This document shows positions 20,647 to 30,774 of a DNA stretch of 64,000 bases, piece after piece. The notes beneath the pieces are model-generated. The model had not been told where the DNA came from, ran no database searches, and saw only the letters and a program-made list of their open reading frames with translations. The position numbers and the translations under genes are program-made. The DNA comes from Orbaceae bacterium lpD01 (GTDB lineage Bacteria; Pseudomonadota; Gammaproteobacteria; Enterobacterales; Orbaceae), in assembly GCA_036251705.1 (NCBI GenBank), contig CP133959.1:1240001-1304000 (forward strand). Direction: 5' to 3'. Position 1 is the first letter of the stretch, and the number at the start of each line of letters is the position of its first letter.

Positions 20647-21711
20647 TTAGCGCTTCTTATTTAGTAGATATAAACTGATTAACAGAAATAACACACTGGT
20701 TAATAGTGCACCAATAAATGGTTTGAAGCCGGCGACAATGCTGATCTGTGAAAATAGCATGTCAGAAATATAAAACAAGAAACCAAAGGTAATCCCCGTT
20801 AATACTCTGATTCCCATAGGCACAGATCGCAGCGGTCCAAAAATGAAAGAGAGCGCCATTAACATCATCACGGCAACTGAAAATGGCTTAAAGATTTTCT
20901 TCCAAAAAATCAGTTGATAGTTAGCTGAGTCTCGACCACTAGTCTTTAAGTAATTAATGTATTTATACAGACCCGATGCCGATAGTGAACCAGGATCTAA
21001 GGCAACAATACCTAATTTATCCGGGGTAATATTGGTTTTCCAGTTCATCGTCAACAGACTGGTACCTGATATTTTATCTGGATTGGATAAATCAGATTCA
21101 TCCACTTGTGTCAAAAGCCATTCATGATCCTGATATTTACCATAAGCCGCGTGGGTCAGTCGGACTAAACGTCCATCATTGAGGGCATAAATATCGATGT
21201 CACTGATCGTATCATCGTTATTCACTCGACCGATATGAATAAAGTCATCGCCATCTTTGGCCCAAATACTGTTTTGCGTTGCGATGAGTGAGCGACCATA
21301 AATTTTTTCCGACCGCATATTCGTCGCGATTTGTTCACTGACAGGTGCGACCCATTCGCCAACGATCATCGTAAGCAAAACCAGCGGAATCGCCGTTTTC
21401 ATCACAGCTTTAGCGATGCTGATTCGGCTAAAACCGGCCGTTTCCATCACAACCAGTTCACTCTTGGCGGCTAAAGTACCCAGACCGATTAATGCACCGA
21501 GTAAAGCGGCAATCGGAAAGAAGACTTCAAGATCTTTTGGCACAGTTAACAGACAATAATAAGCGGCAGATAAGGCATCATAGTCTTCACTGACTTTACG
21601 CAGCTGATCGATAAACCGAATAATACCGGACAAACCAACGAGCATAAACAGGGTTAAACCAATCGTTTTAAGGATAGTTTTGCCGATATAACGATCTAAT
21701 ATACCAAACAT
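20647..21711 (-). CDS. lptG: LPS export permease LptG
   Basis: LptG with LptF and the ATPase LptB extracts LPS from the inner membrane and pushes it along the periplasmic bridge. The 354-residue protein has three membrane helices in the first 105 residues, a periplasmic jellyroll domain (about 130-265) and three C-terminal helices, the YjgP/YjgQ plan, with FGILDRYIGKTILKTIGLTLF at the start. It begins immediately at the lptF stop, so the pair is co-translated. The outward neighbour is convergent ruvB. Confidence 0.95.
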   Translation of the reverse strand: MFGILDRYIGKTILKTIGLTLFMLVGLSGIIRFIDQLRKVSEDYDALSAAYYCLLTVPKDLEVFFPIAALLGALIGLGTLAAKSELVVMETAGFSRISIAKAVMKTAIPLVLLTMIVGEWVAPVSEQIATNMRSEKIYGRSLIATQNSIWAKDGDDFIHIGRVNNDDTISDIDIYALNDGRLVRLTHAAYGKYQDHEWLLTQVDESDLSNPDKISGTSLLTMNWKTNITPDKLGIVALDPGSLSASGLYKYINYLKTSGRDSANYQLIFWKKIFKPFSVAVMMLMALSFIFGPLRSVPMGIRVLTGITFGFLFYISDMLFSQISIVAGFKPFIGALLTSVLFLLISLYLLNKKR

Positions 21712-22818
21712 TTAGGCTATTCCTTTTAACTTAAAGCGTAGCTTTCGCATAAATAAACTATGCCAAATATTGCATAAAATAGCGAGTAAGAGATAGCTAC
21801 CATTGACCACCCACATCCAAACACCGGGATCTAAACGTCCTTTTGCGCCATTAGCTTTGATCGAACTTTGCAGCAAAAAGTACACCAGATAGAGCAGTAA
21901 AGCGGGTAAAAAATTGGCTAATTTGCCCTGACGTGGATTAAGCTCTGAAAGCGGAATCACCAAAAAGGCCATTAAAGGTACTGAGAATATTAACGTCAAG
22001 CGCCAGTTATATTCAGCTTTGGCTTTAGGGGTGTGGAGTTTACGTAACTGACTATAGCTAAGCAGTTCAACATTATCCTGCATTTTTTGATCGTCAAAAG
22101 TTACCGCTTTCGGTTTTACTATCGCTTGATAATCTTTAAAATCACTAATACGGAAGTCACGTAGTTGTGCTGAGCCCTCATAACGCGTCGCATTATCTAA
22201 TGAAATGATTTGATTACCATCATGATCCTCTATCATTTTACCTTGATTGGCTATAACAATAGACGGTCTTTGACCTGTTTTTGGGTTAAGCTGTGCAATG
22301 AAGACATTGTTGATATTATTTTTATTGACATGGCCAATATATAAAACAGAATCATTTTGCGAGGAAGTTTGAAATTGACCTTCTAAAAGGCCAGCTAAAC
22401 TTGGATTTAATTTCACATTTTCAATTAAATAGGCTTTTTGTTTGCTTGACCAAGGTCCGAGCCAGACTGCGTTGGTAATTGTTAATAAGCAGGTTATAAT
22501 TGATAAGAACAGCACAACTTTATAGAGAAAAAGTTTTTTCACGCCACAGGCAAACATGGCGGTCATCTCGCTTTCGAGATAAAGCCGACCCAAGGTGATT
22601 AAAATGGCTAAAAACAGACTTAATGGCAGAATAAGTTGAGCCATTTCAGAGATGCCTAACATTAAAATAGGCAGAATCAGGTCGCTGGGAATTGATCCGC
22701 TTACTGCATCGGCTAAGATACGCACTAATTTTTGTGAAAAAAAGATCAGCAATAATATAAATAAAATAGCTGCTTGCGTTTTTAATGTTTCTTTGATGAC
22801 ATATCTGGTGATAATCAC
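21712..22818 (-). CDS. lptF: LPS export permease LptF
   Basis: The 368-residue partner of LptG shares its plan: N-terminal helices (MIITRYVIKETLKTQ then a long hydrophobic segment), a periplasmic domain (about 130-265) and three C-terminal helices. The phrase VPLMAFLVIPLSELNPRQGK is typical of LptF. It is divergent from pepA, separated by 135 bases, the enteric arrangement. It shares no stop overlap but zero spacing with lptG. Confidence 0.95.
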   Translation of the reverse strand: MIITRYVIKETLKTQAAILFILLLIFFSQKLVRILADAVSGSIPSDLILPILMLGISEMAQLILPLSLFLAILITLGRLYLESEMTAMFACGVKKLFLYKVVLFLSIITCLLTITNAVWLGPWSSKQKAYLIENVKLNPSLAGLLEGQFQTSSQNDSVLYIGHVNKNNINNVFIAQLNPKTGQRPSIVIANQGKMIEDHDGNQIISLDNATRYEGSAQLRDFRISDFKDYQAIVKPKAVTFDDQKMQDNVELLSYSQLRKLHTPKAKAEYNWRLTLIFSVPLMAFLVIPLSELNPRQGKLANFLPALLLYLVYFLLQSSIKANGAKGRLDPGVWMWVVNGSYLLLAILCNIWHSLFMRKLRFKLKGIA

Positions 22819-22953
22819 TGCAAATCCTGCAAAATATAAAATAACGACACTCGTTTATTATAGCTCGAAATCATCGTTAACGTTATTGAAATTTTTAGTT
22901 GCTAACATTTTACCAGTCGATAGAATAAGATGAAAACGATAAAGGAGTTTATG

Positions 22954-24453
22954 ATGGATTTTTTAGTCAAAAGTGTTGATGTCACCAAACAACGTAGTCA
23001 GTGTATTATTCTCAGTGTGTTCGCTAATCAAACTTTAACGGGCGTAGCGCAGCAGATAGATCAGTTAGCGGATGGGTTATTGACTCGTTTAATCAAGCAA
23101 GGTGAGCTGAATACAGCATTAGGCGAAACGACACTGCTATATCAAATTCCACAACTCAAAGCGGAAAAAGTATTGATTGTTGGCGCAGGAGATGAAAAAT
23201 CATTTGATCAGAAAGGTGCTAAACGATGGATTCAAGCGGTTGCAGAAACACTTAAAGCCAAATCGCTTACTGAAGCGATGGTGATTTATTCATTTAATGA
23301 TGAACTTGATGGCTATTTATTTGGTCGTGCTTTTGCGGAAATCGTTGTTGCAACCAATTATCGTTTCGAACAATTTAAATCAAAGCCGAGCAAATTAGAT
23401 AATGTCATCAAAAAATTAACCTTGATAACGGCCAATAAAACCCTACAGCAAACCTTAAAACAAGCGATTACTGAAGGAAATGCTATTGCACAAGGTATCC
23501 GCGCCGCGAAGGATTTAGCTAATTTACCACCCAATATCTGTAATCCAGACTATTTAGCCAAACAAGGTCTTGCTTTAGCCAAAGATTTTGCTTCAATTAA
23601 CACAACGGTATTAGATGAAAAACAGCTCAGTAAACTGGGTATGAACGCTTATTTAGCGGTGGGCCAAGGCTCTGATAATGAATCTAAATTAACCGTTATG
23701 GAGTATTATGGCGCAAAAGATAAAAAGGCTAAACCCATCGTACTTGTGGGTAAAGGTTTAACCTTTGACTCAGGGGGGATTTCGATTAAGCCTGCAGCAG
23801 GTATGGATGAGATGAAATATGATATGTGTGGCGCAGCAACCGTATATGGAGTGATGCAAGCGGTAGCCTCACTTAATTTACCGCTTAATGTTGTCGGCTT
23901 AATGGCGGGCTGTGAGAATATGCCCTCATCAGGTGCCTATCGACCGGGTGATATTCTTACCACTATGTCAGGACTGACTGTGGAGGTCATTAATACTGAC
24001 GCGGAGGGGCGCTTGGTGTTATGTGATACCTTGACCTACGCGGCCCGTTTTAATCCACAGTATGTAATTGATATTGCCACCTTAACCGGGGCTTGTATTA
24101 TTGCTTTGGGACATCACTATACTGGGGTGATGGCTAATGATAATCAACTAGCTAAACGCTTGCTTAATGCCGCTGAAGTATCTGGTGATAAAGCCTGGCA
24201 GTTGCCGTTAGATGAGGATTTCCAAAAACAGATTGATTCTAGTATTGCCGATATTGTCAATGCCGGTGGCCGGGATGGCGGCACTATAACGGCTGGCTGT
24301 TTCTTGTCTCGTTTTACCCAAGATTATCAGTGGGCGCATTTAGATATTGCTGGTACAGCCTGGACATCGGGCGCGAAAAAAGGCGCAACAGGTCGACCTG
24401 TTGCGATGTTATTACAGTTTTTATTAGCTCAAACCAAAGAGACATTATCATAG
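22954..24453 (+). CDS. pepA: Leucyl aminopeptidase PepA
   Basis: PepA is a hexameric di-metal M17 aminopeptidase that also serves as a DNA-binding accessory protein (XerCD, carAB control) in E. coli. From ATG 22954 it is 499 residues. The catalytic domain has VGKGLTFDSGGISIKP, KYDMCGAATVYG, and the M17 signature NTDAEGRLVL, with ITAGCFLSRFT near the end. Of three in-frame starts, 22954 is favoured: AAAGGAG lies six bases before it and only three before ATG 22951, and the residues MDFLVKSVDVTKQRSQCI align with the usual N-terminus. It is followed one base later by holC. Confidence 0.95.
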   Translation: MDFLVKSVDVTKQRSQCIILSVFANQTLTGVAQQIDQLADGLLTRLIKQGELNTALGETTLLYQIPQLKAEKVLIVGAGDEKSFDQKGAKRWIQAVAETLKAKSLTEAMVIYSFNDELDGYLFGRAFAEIVVATNYRFEQFKSKPSKLDNVIKKLTLITANKTLQQTLKQAITEGNAIAQGIRAAKDLANLPPNICNPDYLAKQGLALAKDFASINTTVLDEKQLSKLGMNAYLAVGQGSDNESKLTVMEYYGAKDKKAKPIVLVGKGLTFDSGGISIKPAAGMDEMKYDMCGAATVYGVMQAVASLNLPLNVVGLMAGCENMPSSGAYRPGDILTTMSGLTVEVINTDAEGRLVLCDTLTYAARFNPQYVIDIATLTGACIIALGHHYTGVMANDNQLAKRLLNAAEVSGDKAWQLPLDEDFQKQIDSSIADIVNAGGRDGGTITAGCFLSRFTQDYQWAHLDIAGTAWTSGAKKGATGRPVAMLLQFLLAQTKETLS

Positions 24454-24454
24454 A

Positions 24455-24925
24455 ATGAAAAAGGTTCTGTTTTATCTTTTTTCCCAGCCGATTGATAGGC
24501 TGACTTTCGGCTTAGAAGAAGAGATATTGCCACATGAATATTTAGCTTGTCAGAAGGTCATCGCATCATGGCAACAGAAAAAACGGGTTTTAGTGGCTTG
24601 TCAAACTCAGGCACAGGCTGAAAAAATCGATGAGTTTTTATGGCAGCTAGATACGGCACACTTTGTGCCACATAATTTAGCTGGCGAAGGTCTCAAAGGT
24701 GGTACGGCAGTTGAAATTTGTTGGCCGGAAAGACGCGGTAGTGGGGCAAGGCAGCTACTCATTAATTTACAAGATAGCTTTGCTGATTTTGCCCTGATGT
24801 TTCAGGATATTATTGATTTTGTCCCTTATGATGAGGCGCGCAAGATATTAGCCAGAGAGCGTTATAAAGCCTATAAAAATATGGGCTTTAATTTAAAAAC
24901 TATTAATATTGACTCATTAGATTAA
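24455..24925 (+). CDS. holC: DNA polymerase III chi subunit
   Basis: HolC joins psi to connect the clamp loader with single-strand binding protein. The 156-residue protein has the family phrases CQKVIASWQQKKRVLVACQ, HFVPHNLAGEGLKGG, VEICWP and the tail ARERYKAYKNMGFNL, as in E. coli HolC (147 residues). It is coupled to pepA (one base between). In enterics valS follows directly; here 2.7 kb of foreign, opposite-strand sequence intervenes. Confidence 0.95.
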   Translation: MKKVLFYLFSQPIDRLTFGLEEEILPHEYLACQKVIASWQQKKRVLVACQTQAQAEKIDEFLWQLDTAHFVPHNLAGEGLKGGTAVEICWPERRGSGARQLLINLQDSFADFALMFQDIIDFVPYDEARKILARERYKAYKNMGFNLKTINIDSLD

Positions 24926-25103
24926 GGTTTCACCTTTCGCAAACCGCGGCGATATCATCTGATGAGTGAGTCACGCTCTGACTCGCTAATTTATCTAAAA
25001 AATTATCACTTAGCATAAATAAGATCATATCGAACAAGTGGTCTGTTTGAGCTCATGCTTAGTGTTCACGTAATAGTACTAAATCGCTTATTTTATAGCT
25101 ATA

Positions 25104-25334
25104 TTATGTTGCCCAGCCGGTCAAAATCTGTGTTTGCGTCTCTTTTACGCCGGTTTGCCATATAACTAGCATGAGGCTGTCTGGCTGTTCATAAAAGCCA
25201 CCATAGTTACCATCACCAATATATTCTTTTACTTTTTGTGGCGGTAATTGGTGCAATAACTCAAGATCTATCTGCGCTTTAGCCGATTTTGGCATAATGA
25301 CATCTTGTAAACGTGTCCAGGGGAAATTCTCCAT
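25104..25334 (-). pseudogene. C-terminal remnant of a hydrolase, possibly creatininase-type
   Basis: A 76-residue open frame (MENFPWTRL..., GDGNYGGFYEQPD, ending LTGWAT) looks like the tail of a longer enzyme, starting at an internal methionine without a domain of its own. The phrase ENFPWTRL and GDGNYGG recall creatininase-family amidohydrolases, but I am not sure. It lies 34 bases after the truncated symporter in the same direction, consistent with a deletion that removed the end of the symporter and the beginning of this gene. Confidence 0.45.
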
Positions 25335-25368
25335 CTAGGAGGCATGTGAGGCGGTCTTATCAATAGCT

Positions 25369-25881
25369 TTAATTTTTCGCATGGTTAAAGGGGCCGACCA
25401 CCAGTGAGGTTACTTTATCCGAGCATCGATATGTGTCACCAGCCATTGCAATCAGGAAAATGACCATCAAAATAGTATGGATCGAACGGATGGCAGAGGA
25501 TTGATAGCGATCGGCCAGATAATCAGCCATCGAGAGAAAGTTCTTATGTTTTATCAGTTGCATTAATTTCTTTCCCACCAATAGCACGGGAATAAGCATC
25601 GAGAACGCAACATTTGGCAGCGTAATACTCATACCAGCAAAGCCATTGAGGTAAGCAATGCCCGGTACTCCCATGAACGTGCTCATGTGGTACTGTGTGG
25701 CAAAATAGGCGATGCCTGATACGATGGCGCCAGCCTTCTCCCCCATGGCTAAAAAATCTTTCATATTATTTGTCTGGCGGGCAGCGATATAGCCAATACA
25801 CGCGATGATCACAAAATAGGTTCTGATAACAATAATAAAAGCAATGGCGGTGGGATAAACCAGCTGATCAATATTTCTCAT
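25369..25881 (-). pseudogene. Truncated sodium:solute symporter (SSS family)
   Basis: The 170-residue frame holds the first four or so helices of an SSS symporter: the opening helix, the YIAARQTNNMKDFLAMGEKAG loop (family pattern of 'rktk...DFflAgr'), YHMSTFMGVPGIAYLNGFAG, and SMADYLADRY, a strong family motif. Full-length members have about 450-500 residues and 12-13 helices, so two thirds are missing. The reading ends in an unrelated 20-residue tail. With the next remnant it marks an internal deletion. Confidence 0.75.
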
Positions 25882-25898
25882 TAAAAGCCAGCTCGTGA

Positions 25899-26144
25899 TT
25901 AGCTTTCTTCTTCTTCAAAATTTTTGTACTCAGGTCTTTTCATACACAAACAAGCATAAATAATCGTTAAGACTAAAATAACAAAACCATGCAGCAACCA
26001 GCCAAATAGAAATAGGGGTACCCCAAAAAAATCGTCATTGTACTGTATATTGTAATACCAAGGGAGCGGTACCATAATTAACATATAAAGTAATAAAAAT
26101 AAAAAAAGCCAATTTCTTTCAAAATTATCTTTAATTTTTTTCAC
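25899..26144 (-). CDS. Small two-helix membrane protein, DUF3311-like symporter partner
   Basis: The 81-residue protein has two hydrophobic helices (about 12-29 and 42-65) with the motif PLPWYYN..., FFGVPLFLFGWLLHGF, resembling DUF3311/DUF997 proteins that are encoded just before SSS symporters (as YhdT before PanF). It is intact and lies 17 bases ahead of the symporter remnant, but with its partner truncated it is probably functionless. Confidence 0.6.
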   Translation of the reverse strand: MKKIKDNFERNWLFLFLLLYMLIMVPLPWYYNIQYNDDFFGVPLFLFGWLLHGFVILVLTIIYACLCMKRPEYKNFEEEES

Positions 26145-26190
26145 GTCAGTCTCCAGATTTCTTCAAGCAAATAGATCAATTTGAGTCAAC

Positions 26191-27050
26191 TTACTCTTCA
26201 GTATTAAAATAAAAGTAGGGCAATAAATAATCGGTTTGTTTAGTTAAATAGTCAGCGGATTTTTTTATTTTTATCGCTAATGCGGTCGTTAAACTTTCAA
26301 TTAGGGCAAACATCGCCATATTAATCGTATAAAGAATATTATACTGAGCAATGGCGAGTAACGTCACATCGGCAAATGCCACCATCGGTAATGATAAACA
26401 GTCAGTGATAGCCAGTATTTTGATATTCTTTTCTTTAGCTTGTATTAATAACTCGATAATCCCTTTTGAGCAACCGGGTAAACAGATAGCAATGATCAGG
26501 TCGTTTTCACCTAACATACTGACACGGAGAAAAGCTCTCGCTATCCCGCAGATGCCGGTAATATCTTTAATTTTATTGAAAATAAAAGGTTTCATGCTGC
26601 TGACCAAAAAAGAAGCATACAGAGTGCTGACAGACATACCTGCAACACAGATATTGTCGGATTAATCGCTTGTTCCAAATACTTTTCAGACAACTGTGCT
26701 TTGGTTTTGATTAATTGAGCGATGGAGTTATCCAGGCTATCTGAAATAGTTTGCATTGAAGTATCAAGATGATGTGACACTCGGCTCAACTTTTCAGCTG
26801 GCTCAAATAATTTATTAAATAGTTCTCTCATGGCTAAACGAAAATAAGGATAACCAGAATAACCACAGTGATGAACAAAACGATTCACCGTTGCAACCGA
26901 CACATCCGATTCTTTTACCAGTTCGTCAATTGTCATCGATGAGGCTAAAAAGGTATTATTGATAATGATGTGTGCATCATGCTGGTAAGCTTTAGACAAT
27001 TCGGGTTGTGATTTTTTGATACGTTCAATCAAATTACTGTCTGGCTGCAT
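26191..27050 (-). pseudogene. Frameshifted RpiR-family transcription regulator
   Basis: The N-terminal frame (27050 to about 26658) encodes the helix-turn-helix domain: MTIDELVKESDVSVATVNRFVHHCGYSGYPYFRLAM is the classic RpiR pattern. The C-terminal frame (to 26191) encodes the sugar-isomerase-like SIS domain (SMLGENDLIIAICLPGCSKGIIELLIQAKEKNIKILAIT). The two join near 26657, where GTGTTGCAGGT needs one base less to read VAGMSVSTLYASF, so a one-base insertion has broken the gene. Repaired it would have about 285 residues, normal for RpiR. It probably controlled the adjacent cassette. Confidence 0.8.
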
Positions 27051-27638
27051 AATAAAATTAGTTATATGGTTAATTTTTAAAAACTTTATCAGGATAGCAC
27101 TAAAAAGATTGCTTGATAATTTTTTTTACGTTTTTGACATGTTTGTGTTTATATTGGCTACAAGTTGATTATATGGAATAATTTGTCACTATTACGTATC
27201 GATTTAGGTGATTTTTATTTTTTAAAAAATTAGTTGTTACAAGTTATTGCTTGATAATGAGGGCGATTTAATGTGATCTTGTCTTGTGGGATAGGGCATC
27301 AGATTAGATTGAAACTTGATTTGAGCAGTGGCAGCCTTTTTTGCTATGATTGAAAGTCTTAAGATCAGCTAAGGTTTTTCGTAATAATCACTTTGAATCT
27401 TTTTACTTTATAGTAGAATAGGAAAAATTTTATTCGTTCAAACTGAACAATAGCCAATAAAACATGCTTCTCTGAGAGATCTATTTTAGTGGCGGAGAGA
27501 GCCGCGTTACTTGGGCTATTTTATTGATATGATGAGATTGATTGAGAACTCAGTGGTCAGGTCTTGTTCGCATCATGTCAATCATCATATGACGTTTGTT
27601 GTTTGCCTTAATTATTCACTAATCGATTAGACATAAAC
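27051..27638. other. 588-base gap upstream of valS
   Basis: No gene is seen. The stretch must hold the promoter of the leftward regulator remnant near 27060-27250 (AT-rich, not assignable) and that of valS. A structured block at 27436-27520 is entered separately. In enterics valS depends partly on promoters upstream of pepA/holC; here those are cut off, so a local promoter is required. Confidence 0.55.
27436..27520 (+). promoter_or_regulatory. Possible structured leader of valS
   Basis: GTTCA-AAC-TGAAC forms a small hairpin (27436-27448), AATAGCC (27449-27455) pairs with GGCTATT (27514-27520), and inside this closing stem GCGG and CCGC flank AGAGAG. The block resembles a multi-stem RNA but I recognise no T-box or attenuator, and no T tract follows. 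Confidence 0.3.
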
Positions 27639-30506
27639 ATGAAGAATACACTAGATAAAACCTATAATCCGCTAGACATTGAGCAGCCTATCTACCAGCA
27701 TTGGGAATCTGAAGGATATTTTAAGCCTAATGGTGATAAATCAGCCCCGAGTTACTGTATTGCGATTCCACCGCCGAATGTGACGGGGAGTCTACATATG
27801 GGTCATGCTTTCCAGCAAACCATTATGGATGCGTTGATTCGTTATCACCGTATGCAGGGGGACAATACCTTATGGCAATCCGGGACTGACCATGCAGGTA
27901 TTGCAACACAGATGGTCGTGGAACGCAAAGTTGCGGCGGAAGAGAATAAAACCCGTCATGATTATGGACGAGAGACTTTCATCGACAAAATTTGGCAGTG
28001 GAAAGCGGAGTCAGGAGGTTCAATTACTCGTCAGATGCGACGTCTAGGTGATTCTGTCGACTGGCAACGTGAACGCTTTACCATGGACGAAGGGCTATCT
28101 AATGCAGTAAAAGAAGTCTTTGTGCGCTTATATAAAGAGGGCTTAATTTATCGAGGTAAACGTTTAGTTAACTGGGATCCTAAGTTACGTACGGCGATTT
28201 CGGATTTAGAAGTTGAGAATCGAGACGTTAAAGGATCAATGTGGTATTTACGTTATCCGTTAGCCAATGGTGCAAAAACAGCGGAAGGTAAAGATTACTT
28301 AGTGGTGGCGACAACGCGCCCAGAAACGGTCTTTGGTGATACTGGCGTTGCAGTCAATCCGAAAGATCCACGCTATAAAGACTTGATTGGCCAGCATGTG
28401 ATTTTGCCACTGGTTGAGCGCATGATTCCGATTGTCGGTGATGAGCATGCTGATATGGAAAAAGGCACTGGCTGCGTTAAAATTACCCCTGCACACGATT
28501 TTAATGACTATGAAGTCGGCCGTCGTCATCAGTTACCGATGATCAATATTTTCTCTTTTGATGGTGATATTCTGGCACAGGCTGAAGTGTATGACACGCA
28601 TGGTCATATAAGCGATGTTTACGATAAAGCGATACCGGTAGCATTTCAAAATCTAGAAAGATTTGCCGCACGTAAAGCCATTATCGCCACGTTTGAAGCA
28701 TCGGGTGTATTAGAGAAAATTGAGCCGCATAATTTAACCATTCCTTACGGTGATCGTGGTGGAGTGGTTATTGAGCCGATGCTGACCGATCAATGGTATG
28801 TAAAAACTAAACCACTGGCTGAAGTCGCCATTGATGCGGTTAAATCAGGCGAAATTCAGTTTGTCCCAAAACAGTATGAAAATATGTATTTTTCTTGGAT
28901 GAATGATATTCAGGACTGGTGTATTTCTCGTCAACTTTGGTGGGGACATCGTATTCCAGCCTGGTATGATGAACAAGGTAATATCTATGTTGGACGTACT
29001 GAGGACGAAGTCAGAAAAGAACATCATTTAGATTCACATGTTGTTTTAAAACAAGATGAAGATGTACTGGATACCTGGTTCTCTTCTGGTTTATGGACTT
29101 TCTCAACTTTAGGCTGGCCAGAAAATACTGATGATTTAGCAACGTTCCATCCAACCAATGTGCTGGTCACCGGTTTTGATATTATTTTCTTTTGGGTTGC
29201 CAGAATGATCATGCTGACGATGCATTTTCTCAAAGATGAAAATGGTAAGCCGCAAGTGCCATTTAAAACCGTCTATGTCACGGGTCTTATCCGTGATGAT
29301 GAAGGCCAGAAGATGTCTAAATCGAAAGGTAATGTTATCGATCCTTTAGATATGATTGATGGTATTTCACTGCCTGAACTCGTTGAGAAACGTACCGGCA
29401 ATATGATGCAGCCGCAATTGGCAGAAAAGATCTGCAAACGGACGGAAAAACAGTTCCCAAATGGCATTGAAGCACATGGTACTGATGCACTACGTTTTAC
29501 CTTAGCGGCATTAGCCACAACTGGCCGAGATATCAACTGGGATATGAAGCGCTTAGAGGGATATCGCAACTTCTGTAATAAACTTTGGAATGCCAGCCGT
29601 TATGTGTTGATGAATACCGAAGGTCATGACTGTGGCTTCTCTGGGGGTGAAATGGCACTCTCATTAGCCGATAAATGGGTGTTGGCTGAATTTAATCAAA
29701 CGATTAAAGCTTATCGTGAAGCACTAGATACGTACCGTTTTGATATTGCTGCGAACATTTTATATGAGTTTACCTGGAATCAGTTCTGTGATTGGTATTT
29801 AGAACTCACCAAATCGGTACTAACTTCCGGTAGTGCAGCGCAGCAACGTGCCGCCAGACATACCCTGATTAGCGTACTGGAAGCGCTATTAAGATTGGCC
29901 CATCCAATTATTCCGTTTATTACCGAAGCTATCTGGCAAAATATTAAAGGATTAATGAATATTGCCGCTGATACGATTATGTTACAGCCAATGCCTGAAT
30001 TTGATGCTCGTATGCTCGATGAACAGGCGGTAGGTGATCTCAACTGGATTAAACAAGTGGTCATTGCGGTCAGAAATATTCGTGCTGAAATGAATATTGC
30101 GCCAAGTAAGCCACTCGAACTGCTTATTCGTGACGCTTCGGCGGCAACACATCGCCGCGTGAGTGATAATGTCCGCTTTATTGAATCTTTAGCGAAACTC
30201 TCACACATTGTGATTTTAGAAGGTGCAGAAAAAGGGCCAGTATCAGTCACTAAACTGGTTGATGGTGCTGAATTACTCATTCCAATGGCGGGTTTAATTG
30301 ATAAGCAGACTGAGCTCGGACGCCTAAATAAAGAGATGGCTAAGCTTGATGATGAGATCAATCGCCTCGATAGCAAACTCTCCAACGCCAGTTTTGTGGA
30401 TAAAGCACCTGAAACCGTGGTTGCCAAAGAGAAAGAGAAATTAAAATCTTATCAAGATGATCGACTGAAATTAGAAGAGCAATATCGTATTATTGAAAAC
30501 TTATAA
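27639..30506 (+). CDS. valS: Valyl-tRNA synthetase
   Basis: ValRS charges tRNA-Val and edits threonine. The 955-residue class I synthetase has the HIGH-type motif [14 protein letters not shown] (near residue 47), the CP1 editing domain ([19 protein letters not shown]), [15 protein letters not shown], the KMSKS motif [16 protein letters not shown], the anticodon domain, and the C-terminal coiled coil ([22 protein letters not shown]). The length equals the E. coli enzyme within a few residues (951). A strong terminator follows. Confidence 0.98.
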   Translation: MKNTLDKTYNPLDIEQPIYQHWESEGYFKPNGDKSAPSYCIAIPPPNVTGSLHMGHAFQQTIMDALIRYHRMQGDNTLWQSGTDHAGIATQMVVERKVAAEENKTRHDYGRETFIDKIWQWKAESGGSITRQMRRLGDSVDWQRERFTMDEGLSNAVKEVFVRLYKEGLIYRGKRLVNWDPKLRTAISDLEVENRDVKGSMWYLRYPLANGAKTAEGKDYLVVATTRPETVFGDTGVAVNPKDPRYKDLIGQHVILPLVERMIPIVGDEHADMEKGTGCVKITPAHDFNDYEVGRRHQLPMINIFSFDGDILAQAEVYDTHGHISDVYDKAIPVAFQNLERFAARKAIIATFEASGVLEKIEPHNLTIPYGDRGGVVIEPMLTDQWYVKTKPLAEVAIDAVKSGEIQFVPKQYENMYFSWMNDIQDWCISRQLWWGHRIPAWYDEQGNIYVGRTEDEVRKEHHLDSHVVLKQDEDVLDTWFSSGLWTFSTLGWPENTDDLATFHPTNVLVTGFDIIFFWVARMIMLTMHFLKDENGKPQVPFKTVYVTGLIRDDEGQKMSKSKGNVIDPLDMIDGISLPELVEKRTGNMMQPQLAEKICKRTEKQFPNGIEAHGTDALRFTLAALATTGRDINWDMKRLEGYRNFCNKLWNASRYVLMNTEGHDCGFSGGEMALSLADKWVLAEFNQTIKAYREALDTYRFDIAANILYEFTWNQFCDWYLELTKSVLTSGSAAQQRAARHTLISVLEALLRLAHPIIPFITEAIWQNIKGLMNIAADTIMLQPMPEFDARMLDEQAVGDLNWIKQVVIAVRNIRAEMNIAPSKPLELLIRDASAATHRRVSDNVRFIESLAKLSHIVILEGAEKGPVSVTKLVDGAELLIPMAGLIDKQTELGRLNKEMAKLDDEINRLDSKLSNASFVDKAPETVVAKEKEKLKSYQDDRLKLEEQYRIIENL

Positions 30507-30526
30507 AATTATCATGATTGATACTT

Positions 30527-30552
30527 AAAAACCTGCCATAGGCAGGTTTTTT
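30527..30552 (+). terminator. Rho-independent terminator after valS
   Basis: AAACCTGCC-ATA-GGCAGGTTT stem followed by TTT, 21 bases past the valS stop; the A tract would also allow use on the other strand. Confidence 0.85.
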
Positions 30553-30774
30553 GTTTTTAGGTGAGGCGAAATGAAATCTGGTTGATGAGGGCATTTCGAT
30601 GTTTTATTGTTAGTATGAAATGTCAATATGAATAGGATAAATGAGTATCACCAATGTTGGTGAGTAGTAAACAGAGACAGGTTTTTTAGCGTAATAGTTA
30701 GTATACTTGACTCGAACACTGTTGGCGTATGTACTTTAGATGCGCTGTGTTATTAACCTATTGAGTGAATTTAT

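Noticed and set aside
24964-24986. Hairpin GTGAGTCA/TGACTCGC as terminator of holC
   Set aside because: The stem is good but no T tract follows, so it was not listed as a terminator.
27436-27520. T-box riboswitch before valS
   Set aside because: No conserved T-box sequence or specifier loop is visible, and such elements are not typical of gammaproteobacteria.
29780-30427. 215-residue open frame antisense to valS
   Set aside because: It lies wholly inside valS on the other strand, is serine-rich as antisense frames of Leu/Glu/Asp-rich genes are, and has no recognisable motif.
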